Origin: Blautia sp.
Lineage (GTDB): Bacteria; Bacillota; Clostridia; Lachnospirales; Lachnospiraceae
Assembly: GCA_023663685.1 (NCBI GenBank)
Contig: JAMPHB010000001.1
Span: forward strand, 547,220 to 611,219
Direction: 5' to 3'
DNA: 64,000 nucleotides
Both the position numbers and the translations under genes were made by a program. The notes beneath the pieces are model-generated. The model searched no databases and was not told the origin of the DNA. It saw only the letters and a program-made list of their open reading frames with translations. Shown in pieces: positions 26,791 through 34,944 of the stretch (position 1 is the stretch's first letter; each line of letters opens with the position of its first letter).

Positions 26791-27939
26791 TCAGATTCCA
26801 AAGATTGCCATGAAGCATCCGGCCGCAACGGCTGTTCCGATCACGCCCGCCACATTCGGTCCCATCGCATGCATGAGAAGGAAGTTTGTCGGATCCTCCT
26901 CTGCGCCTACCTTCTGGGACACCCGGGCCGCCATCGGCACGGCCGACACTCCGGCGGAGCCAATGAGCGGATTGATCTTTCCCTTTGTAATCCAGCACAA
27001 TAGCTTTCCAAAAAGCACCCCGGCAGCCGTACCCACCATGAAAGCAACCAGTCCCAAAACTACGATCTTAAGCGTATTCCAGTTAATAAACGCCTCCGCA
27101 CTGGTCGTTGCTCCCACCGATGTACCGAGCAGAATCACGACAATATACATAAGCGCATTGCTGGCGGTCTCCTGCAGCTGGCGAACCACACCGGACTCCC
27201 GGAATAAGTTGCCAAGCATCAGCATACCGACAAGGGGCGCCGTGGTCGGAAGCAGGATACACACCACCGCCGTAACCACGATTGGGAACAAAATCTTTTC
27301 CAGCTTGCTCACCGGACGGAGATTCTGCATCTTAATCTGCCTCTCCTTCTTTGTCGTAAGCAGCTTCATAATCGGCGGCTGAATAATCGGCACAAGAGCC
27401 ATGTAAGAATATGCTGCCACCGCGATCGGCCCCATAAGTCCGGTCTGTCCCAGCTTTCCGGCCAGAAAGATCGAGGTCGGCCCGTCCGCGCCTCCGATGA
27501 TAGACACAGCCGCCGCGGATTTATCGTTAAAGCCAAGCAGAATTGCCAGAAAATAAGCACTAAAAATACCAAACTGTGCCGCCGCACCCATCAGAAAACT
27601 GATTGGGTTTGCAATCAGGGGGCCAAAATCCGTCATCGCACCCACGCCGAGGAAAATCAGCGAAGGGAGAATCGACCACTCATCCAACGTATAAAAATAG
27701 TAAAGTAAACCACCCACACCATTACTTGTCTGCTCCGGGCTCGCGATGATATCAGGATAGATATTCACCAGCAGCATACCGAATGCGATCGGAACCAAAA
27801 GCAACGGCTCAAAGCCCTTCTTAATCGCTAAATACAGAAAAGCAAACGCCACAAGAATCATAACGTAATTGCCCCATGTCAGATTAAAGAAGGCCGTCTG
27901 ATGCAGGAGGTTCATCAAAGTCTCACCTACATAACTCAC
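26791..27939 (-). CDS. oadB: Sodium ion-translocating decarboxylase beta subunit
   Basis: A 382-residue membrane protein with about nine to eleven helices. SIIGGADGPTSIFLAGKL and the C-terminal GVSAVPMAARVSQKVG and NFLLMHAMGPNVAGVIG motifs are conserved in OadB, MmdB and GcdB. It decarboxylates carboxybiotin and exports Na+. The start is GTG at 27939, 8 bases after AGGAGG; an ATG slightly further on is out of frame. It lies between the biotin carrier and oadA genes. Confidence 0.94.
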   Translation of the reverse strand: MSYVGETLMNLLHQTAFFNLTWGNYVMILVAFAFLYLAIKKGFEPLLLVPIAFGMLLVNIYPDIIASPEQTSNGVGGLLYYFYTLDEWSILPSLIFLGVGAMTDFGPLIANPISFLMGAAAQFGIFSAYFLAILLGFNDKSAAAVSIIGGADGPTSIFLAGKLGQTGLMGPIAVAAYSYMALVPIIQPPIMKLLTTKKERQIKMQNLRPVSKLEKILFPIVVTAVVCILLPTTAPLVGMLMLGNLFRESGVVRQLQETASNALMYIVVILLGTSVGATTSAEAFINWNTLKIVVLGLVAFMVGTAAGVLFGKLLCWITKGKINPLIGSAGVSAVPMAARVSQKVGAEEDPTNFLLMHAMGPNVAGVIGTAVAAGCFMAIFGI

Positions 27940-27957
27940 AGCTTTTTCCTCCTTGGA

Positions 27958-28320
27958 TTAGTTTAGGGTTGCCAGCAGCGCGCCGGACTCCACCGCATCG
28001 CCAACTGCCACATCGATGCTTGCGACTGTTCCATCCTGCGGAGCTACCACCGGAGTCTCCATCTTCATAATCTCCAGCACGAGAACGGTATCGCCCTTCT
28101 TCACCGCATCTCCCACCTTCTTTTCGAGCTTAAATACCTTACCTGCCGCGCCCGCCTCGATTTTCACGCTTCCTGCACCGGATGCCGCCGCAGGTCTTGC
28201 CGCAGGGGCAGGGGCCGGAGCCGCCGCACGTCTCGGCGCTGCAACGCCCGGTGTGCTTCCGGTCTCCTCTACTGTCACATCATAAACGTTGCCGTTCACC
28301 GTAATTGTATAGTTCTTCAT
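27958..28320 (-). CDS. Biotin carboxyl carrier protein of the Na+-pump decarboxylase
   Basis: A 120-residue carrier: residues 1-20 form a short beta segment, 25-48 an alanine/proline linker, and 50-120 the biotinyl domain, with the biotin lysine at Lys86 in EIMKMETPV. The shape matches MmdC/GcdC of methylmalonyl- or glutaconyl-CoA decarboxylases. It should carry CO2 between the carboxyltransferases encoded at both ends of the operon and the membrane beta subunit. Confidence 0.93.
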   Translation of the reverse strand: MKNYTITVNGNVYDVTVEETGSTPGVAAPRRAAAPAPAPAARPAAASGAGSVKIEAGAAGKVFKLEKKVGDAVKKGDTVLVLEIMKMETPVVAPQDGTVASIDVAVGDAVESGALLATLN

Positions 28321-28347
28321 GTATCTGTCCTCCTCATATTCTATTCA

Positions 28348-29127
28348 CTATCGTCGATTGATTGAGCGCACCACAAAATCACTGGCAGATGTCCCGGTAC
28401 CCGCAGCGATTGCGGCCGCAATGACAGCAATCAGTTCACTGTCGTCCTGCTGTGCCGCCGTCTCCTGAATCTCCGGCTGACTCAGCGCCGGTTCTGCCTG
28501 CTCCCTCACAGGAGTCCGGGCTGCCAGCCTCTCCTTCTTCTGCTTCTCGAGATAAGGAAATATCCGAAAGCACGCAATCAGCAGACTGATTAAAATCAGT
28601 ACACAAAATACCACCAGCATGGAGATCAGTGTGTTTATACCGGCCTTACTCAGCTTCTCGGACATAGAATAGACCGGCTCTATGGTAACTCCGGATATCT
28701 TCATATTATAATAGGTATATACTACCTGAAAATCGACGTCTCTCTCCTCAAAGCGCATCCGGACATTCGTGGTGAGGGTATCTCCCGCTTTCTCGATTGA
28801 AAAACTGTCCTGATACACCTCCTGAAAGCTGCCGACCTCCCCGGCTACCTCCATCCAGCGAACACCGGCATCAAACTGCTCCTCGGTGAGACCATTGTAA
28901 GCAATCAGGGCCTCCTTGTCCGCCTCGGTGATTTCCTCTTCCGCAATGCCATACTGGCCAAAAAAATCCGCAATACTCATGGCAATGCCATAGTTGGACT
29001 CTGTCTGCGCCTTCAGATCATCGTAGGAATATCCATTGTAGTCAACAGCCTCCGGATCTGTTCCGCAGGCGCCAAGCATCAGCATAACCATGAATATGCA
29101 AAGCGCCATAGCAATTCTTTTCTTCAT
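28348..29127 (-). CDS. OadG-type gamma subunit with lipoprotein N-terminal extension
   Basis: A 259-residue protein. It starts with a lipoprotein signal (MLGAC, Cys21), then an extracytoplasmic domain of about 140 residues, one membrane helix at about 165-190 (LVVFCVLILISLLIACF), and a tail ending DDSELIAVIAAAIAAG and VVRSINRR, typical of OadG/MmdD. Classical gamma subunits are about 80-100 residues, so the extracellular domain is an addition, probably DUF3887-like. Gamma subunits hold the complex together. It lies 14 bases after the carboxyltransferase gene. Confidence 0.82.
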   Translation of the reverse strand: MKKRIAMALCIFMVMLMLGACGTDPEAVDYNGYSYDDLKAQTESNYGIAMSIADFFGQYGIAEEEITEADKEALIAYNGLTEEQFDAGVRWMEVAGEVGSFQEVYQDSFSIEKAGDTLTTNVRMRFEERDVDFQVVYTYYNMKISGVTIEPVYSMSEKLSKAGINTLISMLVVFCVLILISLLIACFRIFPYLEKQKKERLAARTPVREQAEPALSQPEIQETAAQQDDSELIAVIAAAIAAGTGTSASDFVVRSINRR

Positions 29128-29141
29128 AAAGCTTCACCTTC

Positions 29142-30578
29142 CTACTTCGAACCGTGCTTTTTGTCCGGCCCGCAGACCTGCTTCGTATAGAGCAGCTCAA
29201 ACGCCGCCACAAGATATTTTCTCGTATCCGCCGGATCAATGATGCGGTCTACATAACCTCTGGCCGCCGCACCTGCTGCGGAAGCCTGCAGCTTCTCATA
29301 CTCTGCGGTCTTCTCCGCAAGCTCCCCTGCATCTGCTTCCGGGTACATGAGCTTTGCTGCGAGAGACGGCTCCATCGCACCGAGTCTTGCGTCCGTCCAC
29401 GCGTACACCAGATCCGCGCCAATAGATTTGGAATTCATGGCCACATAAGCGCTGCCGTATGCCTCCCCTGTAATCACATTGACCTTTCCGCAGCCCGCAG
29501 CGGAAAACGCGCTTGTCATTCTTGCAAGTGCCCTGGCAAGATTCTTCTCTGAACACATACAGTTCTTAAAGCCGTTTACATTTGTCAGCGTAAGCACCGG
29601 GATAGAAAAGGCATCACAGAACTGAACAAACTCCGCCGCTTTATTGCAGCCCCGCGCTGTGAGCGCCATGCCGGGCTCCTCTGTCTTTTTGCCCCCGGCG
29701 TCGTAGATCTCGCTGCAATTCGCCACTGCTCCGACTGTCATGCCGTTGAGCCTGACAAAGCCAGTCACCATGTTCCTTGCATAATCCGCCTTCGTCTCGA
29801 AAAAGACATGATTGTCTGACAGCTCTCCGAGCAGATATCTCGGATCGCCCTTCATCTGCTCCATGGCATTGCATGGACGGTTCAGATCGTCCTCGCAGGT
29901 ACCCGTATAAACGTCTCCGTCATTGTTCCCCGGGAGCATGGATACCAGCGCCCGGATCCGGCCCATGATATCCGCCTCAGAGCCGACGAAATCGATGCAG
30001 CCATTGTTCTCACTCTGGAATACCGCCCCGGCGCTGTCGCATTTTTCCAGCCGGTTCCCCTCAATGGCATCCGGAGGGTTCACAAACATGCGTCCTTTCC
30101 CCTCCTCCACAAAGGTGAAATCACAGAGAGCCGGAATTACGGACAAGCCACCGCCACAGCTTCCGAACACTCCGCAAATCTGCGGAACCACCCCGGAAGC
30201 AGCGACTGCCTTCGCATAGATCAGACCCATGCCCTCCAGCGCATCCACAGATTCCTGCAGGCGAACGCCGCCACAGTCAAGCAGACCGATCACCGGCGCA
30301 CCCATTTTCACCGCCATATCGTACACGCCTGCAATCTTCTTCGCGTGCATCTCCCCGATCGTACCGTTTAATACGGACGCATCCTGACTGTAGATAAACA
30401 CCAGATTGCCGTCGATCAGGCCATGACCGGTGATGACGCCGTCAGAGGGACTCTTAGCCGCGCCCAGATTAAAATCCGTGCTTCGGGCCGTAACAAGAGC
30501 GCCGATCTCCATGAAGCTGTTCTCATCGACCAGCCCGGCAATACGCTGCATCGCCGGATTTTCATTGATACTACTCAT
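29142..30578 (-). CDS. Acyl-CoA carboxyltransferase (MmdA/PccB-like) of the decarboxylase operon
   Basis: A 478-residue protein with the two crotonase-like halves of biotin-dependent carboxyltransferases: N-terminal KSPSDGVITGHGLIDG and FGSCGGGLSVIPALCDF, C-terminal TLTNVNGFKNC, GEAYGSAYVAMNSKSIGAD and the YVDRIIDPADTRKYL tail. It resembles methylmalonyl-/propionyl-CoA carboxyltransferase subunits, though somewhat divergent and about 30 residues shorter than most. The acyl-CoA substrate cannot be read from sequence. First gene of the operon, behind a promoter and a palindrome, followed by gamma, biotin carrier, beta and OadA-type genes. Confidence 0.85.
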   Translation of the reverse strand: MSSINENPAMQRIAGLVDENSFMEIGALVTARSTDFNLGAAKSPSDGVITGHGLIDGNLVFIYSQDASVLNGTIGEMHAKKIAGVYDMAVKMGAPVIGLLDCGGVRLQESVDALEGMGLIYAKAVAASGVVPQICGVFGSCGGGLSVIPALCDFTFVEEGKGRMFVNPPDAIEGNRLEKCDSAGAVFQSENNGCIDFVGSEADIMGRIRALVSMLPGNNDGDVYTGTCEDDLNRPCNAMEQMKGDPRYLLGELSDNHVFFETKADYARNMVTGFVRLNGMTVGAVANCSEIYDAGGKKTEEPGMALTARGCNKAAEFVQFCDAFSIPVLTLTNVNGFKNCMCSEKNLARALARMTSAFSAAGCGKVNVITGEAYGSAYVAMNSKSIGADLVYAWTDARLGAMEPSLAAKLMYPEADAGELAEKTAEYEKLQASAAGAAARGYVDRIIDPADTRKYLVAAFELLYTKQVCGPDKKHGSK

Positions 30579-30622
30579 CTTTTGACCTCCATCTATAAAA
30601 AATAAAAAATTTCGCTATTGTG

Positions 30623-30651
30623 ATTGTAGCTCATTTGCCATCTGAAATCAA
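30623..30651 (-). promoter_or_regulatory. Promoter of the decarboxylase operon
   Basis: Minus strand TTGATT (30646-30651), 17-base spacer, TACAAT (30623-30628), 44 bases before the first ATG of the operon. Confidence 0.6.
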
Positions 30652-30663
30652 CAAAATTGTTAA
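30648..30663. promoter_or_regulatory. Inverted repeat over the -35 of the decarboxylase promoter
   Basis: TCAACAAAATTGTTAA, arms matching at 6 of 7 positions, overlaps the -35 hexamer. Half-sites are in the opposite order to a Rex operator, so the regulator is not assigned. Confidence 0.35.
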
Positions 30664-30696
30664 TTTTTTCACGTTGCACCATTATGCTTAGGAAAA

Positions 30697-31983
30697 TTAT
30701 TTGCAGACCATTTCCTCCAGCACATCGAAATAGGTCTCAAAGGTTTTTTTGCAGCACATCGGATTCTCGATTACGACGCCGGGCGTCACAAGCCCTGGAA
30801 TGGTAAAAGACATCGCCACCCGGTGATCCTCAAAAGTCAGAATCCTGCAGCCATGCGGCTCTCCCGGCCAGATTACCACCTCTCCCTCCTTTTGCTCTTT
30901 TACCCGGATTCCCAGCGCACGGAGATTTACAAGCATCGCCTGAATCCGGTCGCACTCCTGATAGCGAATATGTCCGATTCCCCGCATCGTGACCGGAGCA
31001 TCGGCAAAGCAGGCGATCGCCGCCAGCGTCAGCGCCTGATCGGAAAAGGCTGAAAAGTCAAAACTGCCTCCCTGCAAACGCCCGCCGGGCGGCGGCTCCA
31101 TGAGAATGCCCCCGTCTGTCTCCCTGCTGATGCAGCCCATCTGCTCCAGCACATGCAAAAAACGAATGTCCCCCTGCAGACAGTCCCAGTGCACATGGCG
31201 CACTCTTGCCGGAACCCCAAGCACCGGACACATGGCATAAAAATAAGCGGCTGCCGAAACGTCCGGCTCAATCCGGTAGTCTGCGGCATAATATTTTGCA
31301 TCTCCCGGAATGCGGAAGGTATCCGTCCCCTCCCGAATGACCTCCACGCCAAACTGCCCCATCATGGCAAGCGTCATATCCACATAGGCCATGCCGTGGG
31401 TACCCTGCACATGAATAATGAAATCCTCTGTGGAAAGAACAGAGGAAATCAGCAGCGCACTCAAAAACTGGCTGCTTTTATCCACGTCGATCGTTATCTC
31501 CTGTTTTTTTATACCGGAGCCTCCGATCACATAGGGAAAATGATAGCGCTCCTCTTCATACTCGATTTGCGCGCCAAGCTCCTCAAGCGCCATGAGCAGC
31601 TCCTGCATCGGCCGCTTTTTCATTTGTCCGGAGGCATCCATCCGGTAACGTCCCTCAGACAAGCCCAGACAGGCCGTGAGAAAGCGGGCGGCTGTTCCGG
31701 CGCTTCCCACATCGACGGTGGCAGCCGCCTTCGGTATTTTTCCCCCAAGCCCCGTAATTTCTACCCTTTTCTTCCCTTCATCCACCTCCACCGAAAAGCC
31801 GAGCGAAGACAGAGCCTGCAGGAAATGTCTGCTGTCGTCCGAAAACAAGACCCCGCTTAAAACGCTTCTTCCCTCACACAGCGCCGCGATCAAAAGTGCC
31901 CGGTTTGTAATGCTCTTTGAGCCCGGCACCATAACCTCCACAGGCTCCCGCTTCGCCTGCTTTACCATATATGCCTCTTCCAT
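30697..31983 (-). CDS. aroA: 3-phosphoshikimate 1-carboxyvinyltransferase (EPSP synthase)
   Basis: A 428-residue EPSP synthase: PGSKSITNRALLIAAL at the N-terminus, DVGSAGTAARFLTACLGL with the PEP-binding arginine region, and the C-terminal KECD-like RYQECDRIQAML and EDHRVAMSF motifs. It joins shikimate-3-phosphate and PEP in aromatic synthesis. AGGAGG lies 5 bases before the ATG at 31983; an in-frame start 15 codons earlier would fall inside the preceding terminator hairpin. It has no obvious own promoter and may depend on read-through past that terminator. Confidence 0.95.
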   Translation of the reverse strand: MEEAYMVKQAKREPVEVMVPGSKSITNRALLIAALCEGRSVLSGVLFSDDSRHFLQALSSLGFSVEVDEGKKRVEITGLGGKIPKAAATVDVGSAGTAARFLTACLGLSEGRYRMDASGQMKKRPMQELLMALEELGAQIEYEEERYHFPYVIGGSGIKKQEITIDVDKSSQFLSALLISSVLSTEDFIIHVQGTHGMAYVDMTLAMMGQFGVEVIREGTDTFRIPGDAKYYAADYRIEPDVSAAAYFYAMCPVLGVPARVRHVHWDCLQGDIRFLHVLEQMGCISRETDGGILMEPPPGGRLQGGSFDFSAFSDQALTLAAIACFADAPVTMRGIGHIRYQECDRIQAMLVNLRALGIRVKEQKEGEVVIWPGEPHGCRILTFEDHRVAMSFTIPGLVTPGVVIENPMCCKKTFETYFDVLEEMVCK

Positions 31984-31995
31984 TTTGCCTCCTTC

Positions 31996-32023
31996 AAAAA
32001 AGGGGCTGCTTACGCAACCCCTT
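31996..32023 (-). terminator. Terminator between the PilZ gene and aroA
   Basis: Minus strand 10-bp stem AAGGGGTTGC / GCAGCCCCTT (one G-T pair) closed by a GTAA tetraloop and followed by TTTT. It starts 8 bases after the PilZ stop and overlaps the region just before aroA. Confidence 0.75.
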
Positions 32024-32030
32024 CCCATTC

Positions 32031-32369
32031 CTATATGTCGTTAAACATCTGGTAAATGTCAATCTTCAATGCATCTGTATCCGTCATACCGATAAACGCC
32101 GCACCGTACTGGTAGCCGTCCTCCTTCTTCTCCCGGCGGACAATCTCCAGCACTGTATCCAGTACCTCCTTGGTCCAGATCTGAATCTTCGTATCATAGT
32201 AGGAGCCGATCTCCAGATCCTTACTGCATCGAAATCCCATGCCGCTTCTGGAAATATCCGTCACGTCCACATGCACATACTTTAAGGTAGTAACCCCCGC
32301 CTCGTCCAGACGCTCCAACTGTACATTCACATCGAGATCCAGTCTCTTATGCTTTCTCTTCTCTTCCAT
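32031..32369 (-). CDS. PilZ domain protein
   Basis: A 112-residue single PilZ domain. KRKHKRLDLDV near the N-terminus gives the RxxxR-like arginine/lysine motif and DVTDISRSGMGF the D/N-x-S-x-x-G motif, the two elements that bind c-di-GMP. The first motif reads K-R-K-H-K-R, so one Arg of the classical pair is replaced and binding is plausible but not certain. It is probably a c-di-GMP effector in the cytoplasm. The ATG at 32369 has GGGGGAGGG upstream. It has a strong promoter and its own terminator, so it is transcribed mostly alone. Confidence 0.85.
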   Translation of the reverse strand: MEEKRKHKRLDLDVNVQLERLDEAGVTTLKYVHVDVTDISRSGMGFRCSKDLEIGSYYDTKIQIWTKEVLDTVLEIVRREKKEDGYQYGAAFIGMTDTDALKIDIYQMFNDI

Positions 32370-32410
32370 GCTCCCTCCCCCATATACAATATTCACAGCA
32401 CCTTACTGGT

Positions 32411-32439
32411 ATTGTATTACATTTTCCGAAATTTGACAA
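32411..32439 (-). promoter_or_regulatory. Promoter of the PilZ gene
   Basis: Minus strand TTGTCA (32434-32439), 17-base spacer, TACAAT (32411-32416); each hexamer is one base from consensus. The region also separates the gene from the CAP-protein gene. Confidence 0.75.
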
Positions 32440-32464
32440 GAGTGAATAACCCGCAGAAGCAAAA

Positions 32465-33424
32465 TCATTTCACTGTAATCGTTTTCTTTATTGTCGTACC
32501 ACTCGAAAGCTCTGCGGTGATTGTCGCCTTTCCAGCCTTTTTTGCTATGATTTTTCCTTTAGAATTCACACTCAGTACGCCAGGCTTTGATGATGTCCAG
32601 GTAACCTTCCCTAAATATCTGCCGTTCGTTTTGTTTGTGCCGCCCATGATCCCCGGGAAAGAAATCGTCCGCAGCACGGTCAGATTCTGGCTTTTGCCCT
32701 TCTTGACTGAGGAAGGCGCATTCAGGCGCACTTTCCCAACATTTTTTGCGTTTACCTCGATTGTCTGGATCACGCTTCCCTTTAAATCTGACTGACTCTC
32801 ATCCAGTTCGTCCTTAAAGCTGAATTCTGCAGAAACGCCATACCAGCCGCCGCTCGTTCGGATAAATGAGCCCATGCCGACATACTTGAGATTCGGATTG
32901 ATGAGAGCCTCATAATGACCGGTCACCGCATTGCCGTTCTGTTTTACCCAGTCGTTTTTCTCACCGTACCACTGTTCGATTCCGGCCATAAGGCCGCTGT
33001 AATTCCATGCAAGGCATTCCGCCCAGCTCGTCTCATCGTTGTAGGAAATAGAAAAGCACGTTTGCCCGTTTGGCCGCTCGTGATCCTCGTTCACCGTACA
33101 TTCCGCCGCCCGCAGCTGGGCGATGGACTCTAAGTCCGAAGACCATTTAATCTCCACATAATCCGAGCTCTTTAAAGTCTTGCCCGTCGCCGGATTCCTG
33201 TATCCCTTTTCACATGCCTCTTTGCGAATCTTATTCAGCCTCTTTAAAATCGTCGCCTTCTTCACCCGCTCATATTTTCCTAAAACTCCCAGCAGCACAT
33301 TCCCGGAAGAAGCCTTCTCCACATCGGCAGGGCGCACCTGCGCCGCCTGCACGACCGTCGTGCCCGTAGAAGTAAACAGAAGCACAAACGCCAGTAATAC
33401 AGAAACAAATTTTATTTTTTTCAT
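32465..33424 (-). CDS. Secreted CAP (SCP/PR1) domain protein with C-terminal Ig-like domain
   Basis: A 319-residue protein with a Sec signal peptide (residues 1-28, cleavage near VVQAA). The CAP domain spans about 60-210: NKIRKEACEKGYR, NEDHERPNG with one CAP histidine, WAECLAWN and GHYEALINPNLKYVGMG with the second. The last 80 residues look like a bacterial Ig-like (Big_2) domain (VTWTSSKPGVLSVNSKGKI). Bacterial CAP proteins are secreted or wall-bound; their action is mostly unknown. It lies 45 bases after the cysteine-repeat secreted protein and is probably co-transcribed with it. Confidence 0.85.
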   Translation of the reverse strand: MKKIKFVSVLLAFVLLFTSTGTTVVQAAQVRPADVEKASSGNVLLGVLGKYERVKKATILKRLNKIRKEACEKGYRNPATGKTLKSSDYVEIKWSSDLESIAQLRAAECTVNEDHERPNGQTCFSISYNDETSWAECLAWNYSGLMAGIEQWYGEKNDWVKQNGNAVTGHYEALINPNLKYVGMGSFIRTSGGWYGVSAEFSFKDELDESQSDLKGSVIQTIEVNAKNVGKVRLNAPSSVKKGKSQNLTVLRTISFPGIMGGTNKTNGRYLGKVTWTSSKPGVLSVNSKGKIIAKKAGKATITAELSSGTTIKKTITVK

Positions 33425-33469
33425 ATATCAGTCCCCCCTCGCAAATCCCCACATACCTTCCACCAAAGG

Positions 33470-34840
33470 CTATTTCTGTTTTCCCGATCCTCCACAGTAA
33501 GTACACTTACCGCTTGTATTGCACTTGTAACAGTTTCTGTCATATTTCCCACTGGCACTGGAATACAGATATCCCCTGCCGTTGCAGGTCGAACATTTGC
33601 CGGAGCCGTTGCATATACTGCAATCCTTCTTGAAGGTACTTGTACTGCCGCCGGAGGAACCGCCTCCCGAGGAGGAATCCTCCGAAGAGCCGCCAGACGA
33701 ACTCCCCTTTTTATATTTGGCCGCAAGCAGCCCCTCAATCGTGTAAGCTTCCTCACCCGGCTGCTCCAGCTTCGCCGCGAAATAAATGAGAGTCACTCCC
33801 TTTTTATTCCAATCTGCCACTCGCACAGTCATATACTGAAAAACATTCTGTGGATTTCCATGCGCTGTCAGGTAATTCTTGTTATCCAGCTGAATGCCGA
33901 ATCTGGTTGGATGCGACTTATTGTGAAACATAATGTCATCCCACAGAAGCGGCTCCCGGTACATCAGCTCCGACATTCCGTAGAGATCGCCGTCCTCACT
34001 GCTTTCATAAGGAAAGCTGATAAATAAATCCTCGGAACGACGGTAATTGTCAATTTTAAAATAATCAATCGTCTTAGAAGTTACAAATCCATCTCCGGCA
34101 GCTCCGTCTGTAGAAAATGTAACTTTCTTTTTGTAATGTTTACCATTGACAATAATATCTGCATAGCCTGCCTTTGTGGACAAACGCTTATCTGAGGTCT
34201 GGTAAACGCCCTTTGACGTCTTGATGACAGCTTTTCTCGCAGATTTTCCTTTAATGGCAGGATTGGATACCGTCTTTCCACCCACACGGTCTAAAGTGTC
34301 CTTCACTTTAAATTCCGGTGAATAATATAACCACAGTGTATAATCTCCATAGCCATTATAGCTATACCAAATGTTTAGATTATAGTCCAGTCCGCTGAAC
34401 TGCGAGTCCTTTTGCAGCGTCATCTTCCCGGTTCCCGTATATACAAGGGTATAGCTTGCAAAAACATCTTTGCCATAATCCTTATAGTAGGTATCTGCAA
34501 GTTTTAGATGAAACCTCTCATCCTGCAAAAGCCTGATGTAATCCTCCAGCGCAGAAAAACTCTCTTTCGGAACCGTATACTTCTCAATAGTGGTCTTTTT
34601 GTCATCTGTCGTCTTTACGCTCTCCCTGCGGCATTCCAAATTAGTGAAAAATCCAAAATCAGGAAGATATCTTGAACTGCCACCATACTGCAATGCCGGA
34701 TTGTAGTTCTTGGCAGACACAGCCTTGGCAACCGTCTTATTCGCTGCCCACACGTTCGTTATGCCATCCGGCAGGCAAATGGCAAACGCCAGCACAAATA
34801 CCAGGATACTTCCGGTTATGCGTTCTCTTTTTCTCCTCAT
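33470..34840 (-). CDS. Secreted protein with DnaJ-like cysteine repeats
   Basis: A 456-residue protein I cannot assign to a family. It has a Sec signal peptide (about residues 1-33, cleavage near VWAAN), a roughly 340-residue central region rich in Tyr, Lys and Ser, a Ser/Gly linker (about 375-402), and at 407-456 four CxxCxxxG units (Cys407/410, 416/419, 437/440, 446/449). That spacing is the zinc-binding repeat of DnaJ and related proteins, where two pairs usually hold one Zn each. Such a domain is normally cytoplasmic, so its place on an exported protein is odd. It lies before the CAP-protein gene and has its own promoter. Confidence 0.7.
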   Translation of the reverse strand: MRRKRERITGSILVFVLAFAICLPDGITNVWAANKTVAKAVSAKNYNPALQYGGSSRYLPDFGFFTNLECRRESVKTTDDKKTTIEKYTVPKESFSALEDYIRLLQDERFHLKLADTYYKDYGKDVFASYTLVYTGTGKMTLQKDSQFSGLDYNLNIWYSYNGYGDYTLWLYYSPEFKVKDTLDRVGGKTVSNPAIKGKSARKAVIKTSKGVYQTSDKRLSTKAGYADIIVNGKHYKKKVTFSTDGAAGDGFVTSKTIDYFKIDNYRRSEDLFISFPYESSEDGDLYGMSELMYREPLLWDDIMFHNKSHPTRFGIQLDNKNYLTAHGNPQNVFQYMTVRVADWNKKGVTLIYFAAKLEQPGEEAYTIEGLLAAKYKKGSSSGGSSEDSSSGGGSSGGSTSTFKKDCSICNGSGKCSTCNGRGYLYSSASGKYDRNCYKCNTSGKCTYCGGSGKQK

Positions 34841-34887
34841 GGTTCGCTCCCTTTTCCTTCACTTTACAGTCCGTTTCTCCTAAAAGC

Positions 34888-34917
34888 ATTATACACCTTA
34901 TCCCTCTGTCCGCACAA
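34888..34917 (-). promoter_or_regulatory. Promoter of the cysteine-repeat secreted protein gene
   Basis: Minus strand TTGTGC (34912-34917), 18-base spacer and perfect TATAAT (34888-34893), 47 bases before the ATG. Confidence 0.55.
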
Positions 34918-34944
34918 GCTGCTACACAAAGAATAATTCTATGA

